Assembly (NCBI GenBank): GCA_002696035.1
Contig: NZQV01000026.1
Location: forward strand, 62,001-126,000
DNA length: 64,000 nucleotides
Direction: 5' to 3'
Origin: Balneola sp.
GTDB taxonomy: Bacteria; Bacteroidota; Rhodothermia; Balneolales; Balneolaceae
Position numbers and translations under genes: made by a program. The notes under the pieces are model-generated. The model did no database searches and was not told the DNA's origin. It saw nothing but the letters and a program-made list of their open reading frames with translations. Shown piece by piece: positions 1 through 8,492 of the stretch. Numbering within the stretch: position 1 is the first letter of the stretch; every line of letters starts with the position of its first letter.

Positions 1-574
1 ACATTCCTTTTACCCGATCCGGATTATCGGCTACAAAACTTGCCCAATCCCCTTTGGCATTATTTTGATGCGTTTTCTTTTTGCCTGAACCGGGAATGCC
101 TTTGCCTTTCATGAGATGGCACCAGGCTACGGCGAGGGCATCAGTGGCATCATTCGATAACTTCTCATCCGGCAATTTCACCATTTTATTTAGCATAAAA
201 GCGACCTGTTCTTTGCTGGCATTTCCATTTCCGGTGATGGATTTTTTTACCACTTTCGGGAAATACTCTACTGCCGGAAGTCCGTTATTAGTGATAGCCA
301 ACATGGCCGCTGCCTGTGCCCGCCCCAATTTCAGCATGGCCATGGGATCAACCCCATAAACAGGCGTTTCAACCGCACAGGCGGTAGGCTTGTTGGATCG
401 GATGATGGCTGAGACCTTATCAAAAATAACCTGTAATCGCTCGGCATGATCATCGATATCGGCCATTCGGATCACATCACACCGCAAGGCGATAAGCTTT
501 CCGTTTTCTTCCGTCAACAGGGCATAACCGGTGTTTCGGGAGCCGGGATCAATACCGAGGATTATATCAGGCAT
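1..574 (-). CDS. ruvC: Holliday junction resolvase RuvC, 3' end cut by window edge
   Basis: RuvC cleaves Holliday junctions moved by RuvAB during recombinational repair. I translated the minus strand from the ATG at 574-572 and found 191 open codons running off the left edge, so the stop is outside the window. The N-terminus contains the family's GIDPG strand with the first metal-binding Asp at residue 9. A second acidic residue, E69, lies in AVETP, and the C-terminal acidic pair lies in NDATDALAVAW (about residues 142 and 145). This matches the four-carboxylate RNase H-like site of the family. The visible length is already close to a full protein. The start lies 3 nt after the fabI stop, so the two genes are probably cotranscribed. 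Confidence 0.93.
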   Translation of the reverse strand, partial: MPDIILGIDPGSRNTGYALLTEENGKLIALRCDVIRMADIDDHAERLQVIFDKVSAIIRSNKPTACAVETPVYGVDPMAMLKLGRAQAAAMLAITNNGLPAVEYFPKVVKKSITGNGNASKEQVAFMLNKMVKLPDEKLSNDATDALAVAWCHLMKGKGIPGSGKKKTHQNNAKGDWASFVADNPDRVKGM

Positions 575-577
575 ATA

Positions 578-1420
578 TTATTCTTCGTTGTCTTTATCTG
601 CGTAAACTTTAGCCAGATCGTTGATCATTTCCTCAGAAATACCAGAGCTTACAAAACCACCGTCGTGAAACAGATTCTGCATGGTCACTTTTCGGGTAAG
701 GTCAGAGAATAGAGTTACACAATAATCCGCACATTCATCCGCAGATGGATTTCCCATCGGGGCGATCATATCGGCAAAAGTGTACATTCCGTCAAAGCCT
801 TTGATGCCGGTTCCGGCTGAGGTTTTAGTTGGAGCCTGAGAAACCGTATTCACGCGAATTCCCCGGTCTGCCAATCTGCTTCCATAATTTCGGGCAATGC
901 TTTCCAGAAGTGCTTTGGCATCGTTCATATCAGAATACTTGGAAAATATTCGTTGCGCCCCGATATAGGAAAGTGCTACCACGCTACCGCCATCATTCAG
1001 CATATCCATCTTGTCGGCATGATGAAGAACGCGATGCAGGGAAATAGCTGATATATCCAGCGTTTGCTGCAGCCAATTGTAGTTCAGGTCTGTATATTCT
1101 TGTTTTTTACGCACATTGGGAGACATCCCGATCGCGTGCAAAATAAAATCAACGCCACCACCTAAATGCTCCTCGGTCTTTTTCATGAGTTCCTGGATTT
1201 CATCATCTTTAGTCACATCACAGGGGATAATGGGAGCCCCTGTTTCTTCACCTAATGCATCCAACGCTCCCAGCCTGAGTGCTACCGGGGCATTTGTCAG
1301 TACAAAGTCTGCGCCCTCTCTCTTACAGGCCAAAGCTATTCTCCAGGCAATACTTCGTTCATCCAAAGCGCCAAAAATAATTCCTTTTTTTCCTTTTAGT
1401 AATCCGTAACCTTCGCTCAT
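578..1420 (-). CDS. fabI: Enoyl-[acyl-carrier-protein] reductase (NADH), FabI
   Basis: FabI catalyses the last reduction of the type II fatty acid elongation cycle, turning trans-2-enoyl-ACP into acyl-ACP with NAD(P)H. The 280-residue protein is an SDR-fold enzyme. The nucleotide-binding segment GIIFGALDERSIAW (13-26) replaces the classical GxGxxG, as in other FabI proteins. The catalytic Y-x6-K is Y162/K169, with the second conserved Tyr at 152 in SYIGA. A C-terminal DGGF segment is also typical. Length is slightly above the usual 255-265. It is the upstream gene of a fabI-ruvC pair with a 3-nt gap. The residues fit FabI rather than FabK or FabV. Confidence 0.95.
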   Translation of the reverse strand: MSEGYGLLKGKKGIIFGALDERSIAWRIALACKREGADFVLTNAPVALRLGALDALGEETGAPIIPCDVTKDDEIQELMKKTEEHLGGGVDFILHAIGMSPNVRKKQEYTDLNYNWLQQTLDISAISLHRVLHHADKMDMLNDGGSVVALSYIGAQRIFSKYSDMNDAKALLESIARNYGSRLADRGIRVNTVSQAPTKTSAGTGIKGFDGMYTFADMIAPMGNPSADECADYCVTLFSDLTRKVTMQNLFHDGGFVSSGISEEMINDLAKVYADKDNEE

Positions 1421-1526
1421 TTTTTATCAGTTTCTTATTGTTGAATGTATCCGTGGAAATTCACGATAATCTTGGTAAAATGATAGTTATGTATGGATAA
1501 AGTGATAAAGTGGGTTTTGCAGAATT

Positions 1527-1566
1527 TTTTGTAAGGAATTCGGATTTCGTGGCTCTTACTCTAGAA
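1527..1566 (+). promoter_or_regulatory. Shared 40-nt upstream motif, copy A
   Basis: Starts TTTTGTAAGGAATT and ends GCTCTTACTCTAGAA, with the dyad GTAAG/CTTAC separated by 19 nt. It is 33/40 identical to copy B (15603-15642) without gaps. It ends 12 nt before the preferred ATG at 1579. It could be a promoter/operator or an element end; the sequence cannot decide. Confidence 0.55.
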
Positions 1567-1578
1567 AAAAGAGGTTAT

Positions 1579-1983
1579 ATGAATTTCAGAGATTGGAAAA
1601 GAGACGTGCATCCCGATATTAAAAATGATGTTTTATGGAAAATTGAAGCATATAGACTGTCACTATATCTGGCAGATTTATGTTGGCTTGATACGCAAAA
1701 GATTTTACAAAAGAAGTATTTCTCTATGGCTGATCAGTTAATTAGATCTTCAGGTTCAATAAGTGCTAATATTTCGGAAGGGTATTCCAGAATTTCAAAT
1801 AAGGAAAAAGCGCGATTTTATGAGATTGCATTTGGATCAGCCCGTGAAGCCCGCGGGTGGTATTTCAAAAGCCGACACATTCTAACCCCTGAACTAGCTG
1901 CAAAAAGAATTAACCTGATCACAAAGATCATAAAACTTTTGCTGAATATGATCGCTGACAGAAGAAAAGCTCACAATACCTAA
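1579..1983 (+). CDS. Four-helix-bundle protein (23S rRNA IVS / Avd-like family)
   Basis: The 134-residue protein (MNFRDWKRDV...) belongs to the four helix bundle family known from 23S rRNA intervening sequences and related to Avd accessory proteins of diversity-generating retroelements. Family marks include the segment IRSSGSISANISEGYSR, the basic helix before the REARGW stretch and the overall helical pattern. I chose ATG 1579 over the in-frame upstream start at 1510 because AAAAGAGG lies 5 nt before it, and residues before it would be read from the 40-nt motif. There is no 23S rRNA here, so this is a stand-alone copy. The molecular role is unknown; nucleic-acid binding is inferred from the relatives. 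Confidence 0.85.
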   Translation: MNFRDWKRDVHPDIKNDVLWKIEAYRLSLYLADLCWLDTQKILQKKYFSMADQLIRSSGSISANISEGYSRISNKEKARFYEIAFGSAREARGWYFKSRHILTPELAAKRINLITKIIKLLLNMIADRRKAHNT

Positions 1984-2023
1984 ACAGCTTACTTTATTAC
2001 TCATCACTTTATCACTTTTAACT

Positions 2024-3109
2024 CTAAAACGAAAACTCAAGCTGCTCCCACACGGTTTCCTCATTCAAATTCAGATTCGAAAGTGTGATTCCAAGCAAAC
2101 GCACCGGGCGATTACCCACCTCCGTCTCCTCTAGTAATTTTCGGGTTACATCCGTAATATCCAGATACCGGTTGGTGTGGTGGGGCAGCGAATAACTGCG
2201 AGTTATGGTATCAAAATCGTCGTAGCGGACTTTTAGCGTGATGGTCTTGCCGGCGGCATTGATCTTCTTCATTCCTTCCGCAATCGTTTGGGCCAGCTCA
2301 TCCAGGAAATTATGGATCCACTCCAGACTGTCGATATCCTCTGAAAATGTCCGCTCTTTCCCATACGATTTACGCACCCGATGCGGCTTCACCTCCCGAT
2401 GATCGATTCCCCGAACAATACGGTAGTAAAACCGACCGGATTTCCCGAACGCCTTCACCAGATCAATTTCGCTCCACTTTTTCAGGTCTGCACCTGACTT
2501 AATTCCAACCGCATGCATCTTCTTTTGCGTTGCCTTTCCCACACCAAAAAAATCCTCAATAGGCAATTCTTCCAAAAATGCTTCTGCTTTTTCCGGGGTG
2601 ATTAGGGTAAGTCCGCTTGGTTTATTTACATCCGAAGCCACCTTTGCCAGAAACTTGTTGTGAGCCACTCCGGCAGAGGCCGTCAGCCTGGTTACTTCAT
2701 ATATGCGCTCTTTGATCTCTTTGGCAATCAGCGTGGCCGATGGAATATTTTTGTGATTTTCTGTGACATCGAGAAAAGCTTCATCCAGTGAAAGCGGCTC
2801 CACCAGGTCTGTATATTCAAAAAAGATCTCCCGGATCTGCTGGGAGGCTTTTTTATAGGCATCAAACCGGGCTTTCACAAAAATACCATGGGGACAAAGT
2901 CGCACCGCCTTTGATGCCGGCATAGCTGAATGGACTCCAAATTTTCGAGCTTCATAACTGCATGTTGCCACTACACCACGGCCACTGGGCGATCCCCCTA
3001 CGATCACCGGCTTCCCCTGCAATTCCGGATTATCCCGCTGCTCAACTGAGGCGTAAAAGGCATCCATATCAACATGGATAATTTTGCGTATGGGAAACTT
3101 GGAATCCAT
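2024..3109 (-). CDS. dinB: DNA polymerase IV (Y-family), DinB
   Basis: This error-prone translesion polymerase of 361 residues has the Y-family palm motif HVDMDAFYASVE with the metal-binding Asp at 14, and SLDEAF with D109/E110. A fingers region follows (near 35-75), then the helix-hairpin-helix thumb (GVGKATQKKM, about 190-200) and the little-finger domain (about 245-350). The protein ends QLEFSF at the extreme C-terminus, a good match to the beta-clamp binding motif QLxLF, which ties it to the clamp encoded at the right edge. Length is typical. No LexA-like box was recognised upstream. It appears to be a single-gene unit reading toward cassette A. Confidence 0.95.
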   Translation of the reverse strand: MDSKFPIRKIIHVDMDAFYASVEQRDNPELQGKPVIVGGSPSGRGVVATCSYEARKFGVHSAMPASKAVRLCPHGIFVKARFDAYKKASQQIREIFFEYTDLVEPLSLDEAFLDVTENHKNIPSATLIAKEIKERIYEVTRLTASAGVAHNKFLAKVASDVNKPSGLTLITPEKAEAFLEELPIEDFFGVGKATQKKMHAVGIKSGADLKKWSEIDLVKAFGKSGRFYYRIVRGIDHREVKPHRVRKSYGKERTFSEDIDSLEWIHNFLDELAQTIAEGMKKINAAGKTITLKVRYDDFDTITRSYSLPHHTNRYLDITDVTRKLLEETEVGNRPVRLLGITLSNLNLNEETVWEQLEFSF

Positions 3110-3224
3110 AACATAAATTACACATATAGATTCACTTTAAAAAGCCCCTTTATGATAAGTTTTGGAACAATATTCCTTTAAGGCTCATTTATATAATTAG
3201 AATAAGAAAAAACACCCATACAAT

Positions 3225-4001
3225 ATGAATACACTACGAAATTTCTTTGCAGTCTCTTTAATGGCTGTGATATTTTTCTTTAGCGGATGTTTTGATAATT
3301 CCTCAGGCCCGGATGTTGACGAACCCGACCGCTATTCACATGTATTAAATCCGGGGGCATCAGCCAACGACTTTCTATCTGATGAAAATTTTGATGAGTT
3401 GGTAATTGAAATTGACTACATGCCTGGATATGCTCCAAACGACCGTGCTTTGGATAGCCTGCAAGCATTCTTTGAACAAAGATTACATAAAACCTCGGTA
3501 ACCATTCTTGATCCCACTGAGGTTGAATCTGGTGGGCAAGACCAATACTCCGCCTCCGAAGTCCGTGAACTTGAAGAGCTACACCGTGATGAGTTCAGCA
3601 GTGAGCAAGTTTTGGCTGGCTATATGATCATTGTAGACGGGCAATTTGAACAGAACAATGTATTGGGAATTGCCTATTACAATACGTCAAATGCTTTTTT
3701 TGGGCCGGCTTATGATGAGGCCTCATCAGGGCTGGGATCTCCGAGCCGATATCAGGTGGAATCCACCTCATTTCAGCATGAATTTGGACACCTTTTTGGT
3801 CTGGTGAACATTGAAGGCTCCGGCACCGAGATGCAAACAGATCACCATGATGAGGAACATGGCCATCATTGCGATAACGATAATTGCCTGATGTACTACG
3901 CCATGGAGCGTCCCGATCTGATCGCACAATTCTTTGACAGCAATGTGGCTGAACTGGATGCTAATTGTATAGCTGACCTACAGGGCAATGGTGGAAAATA
4001 A
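3225..4001 (+). CDS. Metzincin-like zinc metalloprotease lipoprotein
   Basis: The N-terminus is a lipoprotein signal (hydrophobic segment 7-20, lipobox FSGC with Cys22), so export and membrane anchoring are expected. The core contains HEFGHLFGLVN at 185-195, an HExxHxxG zinc motif with Asn at the usual third-ligand position. A His/Cys-rich stretch with H207/H208, C216 and C221 follows, then NCLMYYAM, which resembles a metzincin Met-turn. The third zinc ligand may therefore be one of the later His residues. The substrate is unknown. The gene overlaps the next one by 14 nt, suggesting translational coupling. Family placement is by motif only. Confidence 0.65.
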   Translation: MNTLRNFFAVSLMAVIFFFSGCFDNSSGPDVDEPDRYSHVLNPGASANDFLSDENFDELVIEIDYMPGYAPNDRALDSLQAFFEQRLHKTSVTILDPTEVESGGQDQYSASEVRELEELHRDEFSSEQVLAGYMIIVDGQFEQNNVLGIAYYNTSNAFFGPAYDEASSGLGSPSRYQVESTSFQHEFGHLFGLVNIEGSGTEMQTDHHDEEHGHHCDNDNCLMYYAMERPDLIAQFFDSNVAELDANCIADLQGNGGK

Positions 4002-4521
4002 CCCAAATCATTATTTTGCATATGGTTCAAATCTTCATCCTATTCGACTGGAAAGCCGCCTTGGGCAAGTGGATTTTTTTGGGAAGGGGAAGTTGAAGTC
4101 CACTGAAATCCATTTTCACAAGCGGGGCAGCGATGGTTCCGGAAAAGCGACCATCCAAAGCACTTCTGATCAAGATAAAATAGCCTGGGGTGCGGTGTAT
4201 GAACTTTCCAAAAAACAGGAAAAACTACTGGATAAGTTTGAGTCGTTAGGGGCTGGCTACCACAAGACCTATGTTGATGTGGAGATGGAAAATGGAAATA
4301 TAGCACCTTGCTTTACTTACGAAGGCATGACCGAATATGTTGATTTCAACTCCCTTCCTTTTCATTGGTACAAACAGCTGGTTATAGAAGGCAGCCGGTA
4401 CCTGAAATTCCCGGAAAATTACATCGACTTTCTTGAGAACATACCTTCTGAAGCAGATCCCAATGATAAAAGAGTTTCTACCAATCGGCGTTTGATCAAG
4501 CTTATGAAAGAAAAGAAATAA
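3988..4521 (+). CDS. Gamma-glutamylcyclotransferase-like (GGCT/AIG2) protein
   Basis: The 177-residue protein begins with the nearly invariant GGCT motif YFAYGSNL (9-16). It has a candidate catalytic glutamate E85 in LDKFESLGAGY, the usual place for the acid/base residue that releases 5-oxoproline from gamma-glutamyl peptides. No signal peptide is present, so it should be cytoplasmic. The start lies inside the 3' end of the metalloprotease-like lipoprotein gene. That is odd for proteins of different compartments but implies one transcript. The exact substrate (gamma-glutamyl amino acid, glutathione or gamma-glutamylamine) cannot be told. Confidence 0.8.
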   Translation: MVENNPNHYFAYGSNLHPIRLESRLGQVDFFGKGKLKSTEIHFHKRGSDGSGKATIQSTSDQDKIAWGAVYELSKKQEKLLDKFESLGAGYHKTYVDVEMENGNIAPCFTYEGMTEYVDFNSLPFHWYKQLVIEGSRYLKFPENYIDFLENIPSEADPNDKRVSTNRRLIKLMKEKK

Positions 4522-4543
4522 CAGGCTCAGCCATGAGCCTGTT
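4520..4543. terminator. Bidirectional hairpin between convergent genes
   Basis: AACAGGCTC (4520-4528) and GAGCCTGTT (4535-4543) form a perfect 9-bp stem with a 6-nt loop. It overlaps the stop of the cyclotransferase gene and lies 12 nt beyond the stop of the convergent SulP gene. T-tracts are weak on both sides. Confidence 0.6.
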
Positions 4544-4554
4544 GTGGTCCGAAT

Positions 4555-6084
4555 CTAAACCTTATCCAAAGCCAGCTTGTAGGTAGGATCTTCCATCACA
4601 TTCACATCAATAATGGCATCTGCATTTTGAAGCATCTTCCGGCAATCTTTGCTCAGGTGTTTTAAGTGAACCGTTTTTCCAACCTTGTTGTATCGCTCTG
4701 TAATCTTATTCAAAGCTTCGATAGCAGACATATCCACCACACGACTTTCTTCAAAATCGATAATGATCTCATCCGGGTCGTTTAGCACATCAAATTTGGA
4801 ATTGAACACGGTAACGGATCCAAAGAAAAGCGGGCCGTAGATCTCGTAATGTTTGATTCCATCCTCATCAATATGCTTGCGGGCACGAATTCTTTTGGCG
4901 TTATCCCATGCAAATACCAGCGCAGCAATGATCACCCCGATCAATACCGCAAGAGCCAGGTTATGCAACACGGCTGTGACTAAAGTCACCATCACCATCA
5001 CAAAAATATCAGAATTGGGCATACGGGTGAATGTTTTTAAACTCGCCCACTCAAAGGTTCCAATGGCCACCATGATCATCAGTCCGGTGAGTGCTGCCAT
5101 AGGCAACAACTCGATCATCCCCGAGCCAAACATGATAAACACCAGCAACATCACAGCAGCTACAACTCCTGAAATACGAGTACGCGCACCCGAAGAAACA
5201 TTGATCAAACTCTGTCCGATCATGGCGCAACCGCCCATCCCTGAAAAGAATCCGGAGAAGATATTTGCTGTTCCCTGAGCTACCGCTTCCTTATTTCCAT
5301 TTCCGCGGGTTTCGGTGATCTCATCAATAATATTTAGCGTCAGCAAACTCTCGATCAGTCCAACCCCAGCCATGATAGCAGAATAGGGTAGAATGGTCAT
5401 AAAGGCTTCCCAGGTAAATGGAATCTGCGGAATATGGAATGGCGGAAATCCTCCCTGAATGGAGGCAATATCGCCCACGGTCTTAGTCTCGATCCCAAAT
5501 ACCACAACGATCGCAAAGATGGTTAAAATGGCAACCAGCGAAGCGGGAATTTTCTTACTGAATTTTGGAAGTCCCCAGATTATGGCCATGGTTAGAATCA
5601 CCAATCCGAGTAAAACATAGAGTGACTGTCCGGTCATCCAGTCTCCGGATGGAGTTTTAAACTGATCCAGCTGCGACATAAAAATGATAACAGCCAGGCC
5701 GTTCACAAACCCAAAAATTACGGGATGAGGAACAAGGCGCATCAGCTTTCCGAGCTTCAGCATACCGGCACCAACCTGGATCAAACCGGCCAAAACAACC
5801 GCTGCAAAAATGTATTCAGGCCCGTGGGAAACGGCCAGAGCCACCAACACTACCGCCACCGCACCTGTTGCTCCGGATATCATACCTGGACGACCACCGA
5901 TGATGGAAGTAACCAGCCCCATCATAAAGGCTGCATACAAACCGGTAAGGGGAGAAAGTCCTGCGATCATCGCAAAAGCAACGGCCTCCGGAATTAATGC
6001 CAGCGATACTGTTATACCCGCTAAAACTTCAGTTTTGTAATCGATCTCGTTATTGAAACCGAATAGGTCTAAATACTTTTGCAT
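4555..6084 (-). CDS. SulP-family anion transporter with STAS domain
   Basis: This 509-residue inner-membrane transporter starts with a short cytoplasmic segment and the SulP signature region AGITVSLALIPEAVAFAMIA (19-38). About ten to twelve hydrophobic segments follow up to about residue 390, then a cytoplasmic STAS domain (about 400-500) with the IIIDFEESRVVDMSAIEAL core. SulP proteins carry sulfate, bicarbonate or dicarboxylates in symport with Na+ or H+. The substrate cannot be assigned, though short marine SulP proteins are often bicarbonate or sulfate carriers. It is a single gene converging with the cyclotransferase gene. Confidence 0.92.
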   Translation of the reverse strand: MQKYLDLFGFNNEIDYKTEVLAGITVSLALIPEAVAFAMIAGLSPLTGLYAAFMMGLVTSIIGGRPGMISGATGAVAVVLVALAVSHGPEYIFAAVVLAGLIQVGAGMLKLGKLMRLVPHPVIFGFVNGLAVIIFMSQLDQFKTPSGDWMTGQSLYVLLGLVILTMAIIWGLPKFSKKIPASLVAILTIFAIVVVFGIETKTVGDIASIQGGFPPFHIPQIPFTWEAFMTILPYSAIMAGVGLIESLLTLNIIDEITETRGNGNKEAVAQGTANIFSGFFSGMGGCAMIGQSLINVSSGARTRISGVVAAVMLLVFIMFGSGMIELLPMAALTGLMIMVAIGTFEWASLKTFTRMPNSDIFVMVMVTLVTAVLHNLALAVLIGVIIAALVFAWDNAKRIRARKHIDEDGIKHYEIYGPLFFGSVTVFNSKFDVLNDPDEIIIDFEESRVVDMSAIEALNKITERYNKVGKTVHLKHLSKDCRKMLQNADAIIDVNVMEDPTYKLALDKV

Positions 6085-6350
6085 AAAATTTTGGTCGTAC
6101 TAAGGTGTAAATTTATTCTTGAAATGGGTTCTGAATTGAGATGAGCTTTATTAAAGAAGAGGAAATCTCAGAACCGTTGAATATTGGACTCCAAAATTAC
6201 GCAACTATTTAACGGCTTTGTATAGACAGGGGGAGTTTTTCGTGTTATGAAATCATGAACATAGTTGCATCTCAGTAAATTAAAATTGGAAGCGGTTTTC
6301 CAAAGAATTAGTCGATAAGCCTTTTATGAATTTTATGTGAACAAATAAAA
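6085..6350. other. Intergenic region upstream of the SulP gene
   Basis: About 270 bp of AT-rich DNA between the SulP start and the prfC terminator. It should hold the SulP promoter, but I could not pick a convincing -33/-7 pair. No ORF, repeat or RNA structure was recognised. Confidence 0.4.
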
Positions 6351-6392
6351 AAATGCCTCTCATTTAGTAAAAAAGAGAGGCATTTAAAAAAT
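6351..6392 (-). terminator. Intrinsic terminator of prfC
   Basis: On the minus strand an 11-bp stem AAATGCCTCTC/GAGAGGCATTT (plus-strand positions 6375-6385 and 6351-6361) with a 13-nt loop is followed by a T-rich stretch. It lies 40-75 nt after the prfC stop. Confidence 0.85.
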
Positions 6393-6426
6393 TTCTTTAA
6401 GTGATTTTTCAGAATTTTGTGCGAAC

Positions 6427-8034
6427 TTACCCCTGCTTGAATTTGAAGAGGTTCTCGGCACCAACCTTATCCTCGCCCTGACTCAGCGCATACTGCGAGT
6501 CAAAAAGCACAATGGGATTTTCTTCCATATCCTTGGTGACATGGGTTGAATAACTTGCAGCCAGCTTCTCCATCACATCATCGCGGTTGTTGGGCAGCCA
6601 CCGGGCACAAAAATACGAAACCGGCGTTTTGATAAGTTCAACTCCATATTCCGTCAACATGCGGTGCTCTACAACTTCAAACTGAAGAACTCCTACCGTC
6701 CCCAGTAATAATTCATTCCCAACACCATTCGGTACCTCAAATACATGAACCACCCCTTCCTCGGAAAGCTGCCTCAAACCTTCGCGTAGTTGTTTTCTCT
6801 TGAAGGGATCTTTGGTCGCTACTTTCTGAAAATGCTCTGGCGTAAACAACGGGATAACATCAAACTTCACTTCATTCTTTTCGTAGATGGTGCTTCCAAT
6901 ACGGAATGAACCAGGGTTGAAGATCGAGACGATGTCGCCGGGATAAGCTTCTTCCATGAGCTGTCGGTCGTCGCCCATTAGCGTATGCGGGGTAGACATT
7001 TTTACCTTTTTGTTGATGCCCGCTACCGTCACCTGCTGCCCCCTTTCAAACTTCCCGGAAGCCACCCGGATAAAGGCCGCACAATCGCGGTGATCGGGAT
7101 TCATGTTGGCCTGCATCTTAAAGATGAAACCAGAGAAACCATCATTCAGGTCACGAGAAACTCCGTCTGGAGTTTTATACTGTTGCGGATGCGGTGCTAA
7201 CTGATGGAAGTAATTCAGAAATACATCCAGCCCAAAATTATGAAGCGCAGACCCAAAGAAAACAGGCGTTATTTTACCGCTTGCGTAGGCCTGCCGATCC
7301 ATGTTTTCATACATGTCATCGATGAGCATGACCTCTTCTTCAAAAGCTTCCCTTTCCACCTGCGACATCACGGATTTTTCAAGCGCTTCTTCCAGATCAA
7401 GGACTTCTGTGACAGCTTTCTTGGCCCCGTGCTCTGATTTTTCATACATATGCACTTTCTTGCCGATCACATCATAGATACCCTGAAACTTCCGTCCGTA
7501 ACCCATCGGCCAACTTGCCGGCACCGCTTCAATTCCCAACTTGTTCTCAATATTACTAAGAATTTCCAGCGGCTCCATACCGGGGCGATCACACTTATTC
7601 ACAAAAGTGATAACGGGCACTTCACGAAGCTTACAAACTTCGAACAACTTCTCGGTCTGTTCCTCCACGCCTTTGGCCACGTCAATCACCATCAGGCCAC
7701 TGTCGGCAGCAACGAGCGTTCGGAGCGTGTCTTCAGAAAAATCCTTGTGACCGGGGGTATCCAGTAAGTTGTATTTGATATTATCTTTTTCAAACCTAAG
7801 TACGGAAGAAGTCACGGAGATCCCGCGTTCCTGCTCAATCGACATCCAGTCGGAGGCCGCGTGTCGGCTCGCTTTTCTGGCACGGATGGAACCGGCCTCG
7901 TGCAGGGCTCCACCATACAGCAATAGCTTTTCGGTGAGGGTGGTCTTACCCGCATCGGGATGGGATATAATGGCGAAGGTGCGTCGCTTCTTCGCTTCTT
8001 TTGTAATTTGGGATTCGGCAGTGGCCGTACTCAT
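6427..8034 (-). CDS. prfC: Peptide chain release factor 3
   Basis: RF3 is a translational GTPase that speeds release of RF1/RF2 from the ribosome after peptide release. The 535-residue protein has the P-loop in ISHPDAGKTT (23-32), the switch region RGISVTSS (70-77), G3 DTPGH (92-96) and G4 NKCD (146-149). EF-Tu-like domain 2 and the RF3 C-terminal domain follow. The HPDAGK form of the P-loop and the length separate RF3 from EF-G and LepA. It is a single gene with its own terminator. The region upstream carries an octamer repeat array. Confidence 0.95.
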   Translation of the reverse strand: MSTATAESQITKEAKKRRTFAIISHPDAGKTTLTEKLLLYGGALHEAGSIRARKASRHAASDWMSIEQERGISVTSSVLRFEKDNIKYNLLDTPGHKDFSEDTLRTLVAADSGLMVIDVAKGVEEQTEKLFEVCKLREVPVITFVNKCDRPGMEPLEILSNIENKLGIEAVPASWPMGYGRKFQGIYDVIGKKVHMYEKSEHGAKKAVTEVLDLEEALEKSVMSQVEREAFEEEVMLIDDMYENMDRQAYASGKITPVFFGSALHNFGLDVFLNYFHQLAPHPQQYKTPDGVSRDLNDGFSGFIFKMQANMNPDHRDCAAFIRVASGKFERGQQVTVAGINKKVKMSTPHTLMGDDRQLMEEAYPGDIVSIFNPGSFRIGSTIYEKNEVKFDVIPLFTPEHFQKVATKDPFKRKQLREGLRQLSEEGVVHVFEVPNGVGNELLLGTVGVLQFEVVEHRMLTEYGVELIKTPVSYFCARWLPNNRDDVMEKLAASYSTHVTKDMEENPIVLFDSQYALSQGEDKVGAENLFKFKQG

Positions 8035-8098
8035 AGTGTCTCGCTCAGCTTGATTGAAGCCTTAAAGATACGGCCTTTTCGTTGAAGTTTGTAGTGTA

Positions 8099-8138
8099 GT
8101 GATATGGTGATTTGGTGATGAAGTGATTTAGTGATTTT
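8099..8138. repeat. Five tandem GTGATNNN octamers (solo arm-like array)
   Basis: Consecutive octamers GTGATATG, GTGATTTG, GTGATGAA, GTGATTTA and GTGATTTT run in exact 8-bp register 65 nt upstream of prfC. The same octamer family (GTGATAAA) makes up the arms of cassette A. No gene is attached here, so this may be a leftover arm. Confidence 0.75.
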
Positions 8139-8150
8139 TGGGAAGCGTAG

Positions 8151-8169
8151 AACGACTCGCTGAGTCGTT
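8151..8169. repeat. Perfect short palindrome
   Basis: AACGACTC (8151-8158) and GAGTCGTT (8162-8169) form a perfect 8-bp stem with a 3-nt loop. It lies between the octamer array and the next hairpin in a gene-free stretch. Function unknown. Confidence 0.6.
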
Positions 8170-8492
8170 TATGCTGGAATTGGGCTTGATCCTTCTCGAA
8201 GCCAAAGTAAATTATTATCTGCCTCTTGCCTAACGCTTTGCATGGGCACGAATTTCTGCTCCATTAAAAGATATTGACTGGTTTTTTACCCCCTTTCTTT
8301 TGTACCGACAAAAGAAACAAAAGCTCCCGGCTGCGAAAAAAGAGCTAAAGCTGACTCCATTCCGCTAAAATAAATCAATGCTACTTCGCGTGAATTGCTT
8401 GCTTCTTAATTTCTCAGCGGAATGATTTATTTCTTAACGCTTCACTCCGTCATCTCCTTAACGCTCATTTTTCTAAGGCCGATTTTATAAGT
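8170..8492. other. Gene-free stretch with hairpin repeat remnants
   Basis: No coding sequence is supported here. It holds a 10-bp perfect stem TTTCTTTTGT/ACAAAAGAAA (8294-8303 and 8308-8317, loop ACCG). It also holds degenerate inverted copies of a segment around CATTCCGCT and AGCGGAATG (near 8357 and 8424). It looks like decayed dispersed repeat DNA between the divergently oriented upstream region of prfC and the amylase 3' end. Confidence 0.45.

Larger units (their letters stand above)
1499..2018 (+). mobile_element. 4HB cassette A: inverted arms, 40-nt motif, four-helix-bundle gene
   Basis: A putative cassette between fabI and dinB. AAAGTGATAAAGTG at 1499-1512 recurs inverted at 2005-2018, so the gene lies between arms that could pair. 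The arms are built from GTGATNNN octamers, like the solo array at 8099-8138. A motif at 1527-1566 starts TTTTGTAAGGAATT and ends GGCTCTTACTCTAGAA. The same motif with identical internal spacing lies upstream of the 4HB gene at 15680 and the GxxExxY gene at 25564. Mobility is inferred from dispersal and structure; there is no transposase. Confidence 0.5.

Noticed and set aside
1527-1566. The 40-nt motif as a standard -33/-7 promoter
   Set aside because: The distance from TTTTG to the TACT[AC]TA block does not fit the 19-21 nt spacing of FCB promoters, and the dyad is unexplained by it; left open, not called a promoter.
1579-1983. 4HB gene as part of a 23S rRNA intervening sequence
   Set aside because: There is no 23S rRNA sequence on either side; the flanks are fabI and dinB.
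8099-8138. Octamer array as a CRISPR-like array
   Set aside because: The units are 8 bp with no spacers, and no cas gene is present; it is a simple tandem repeat.
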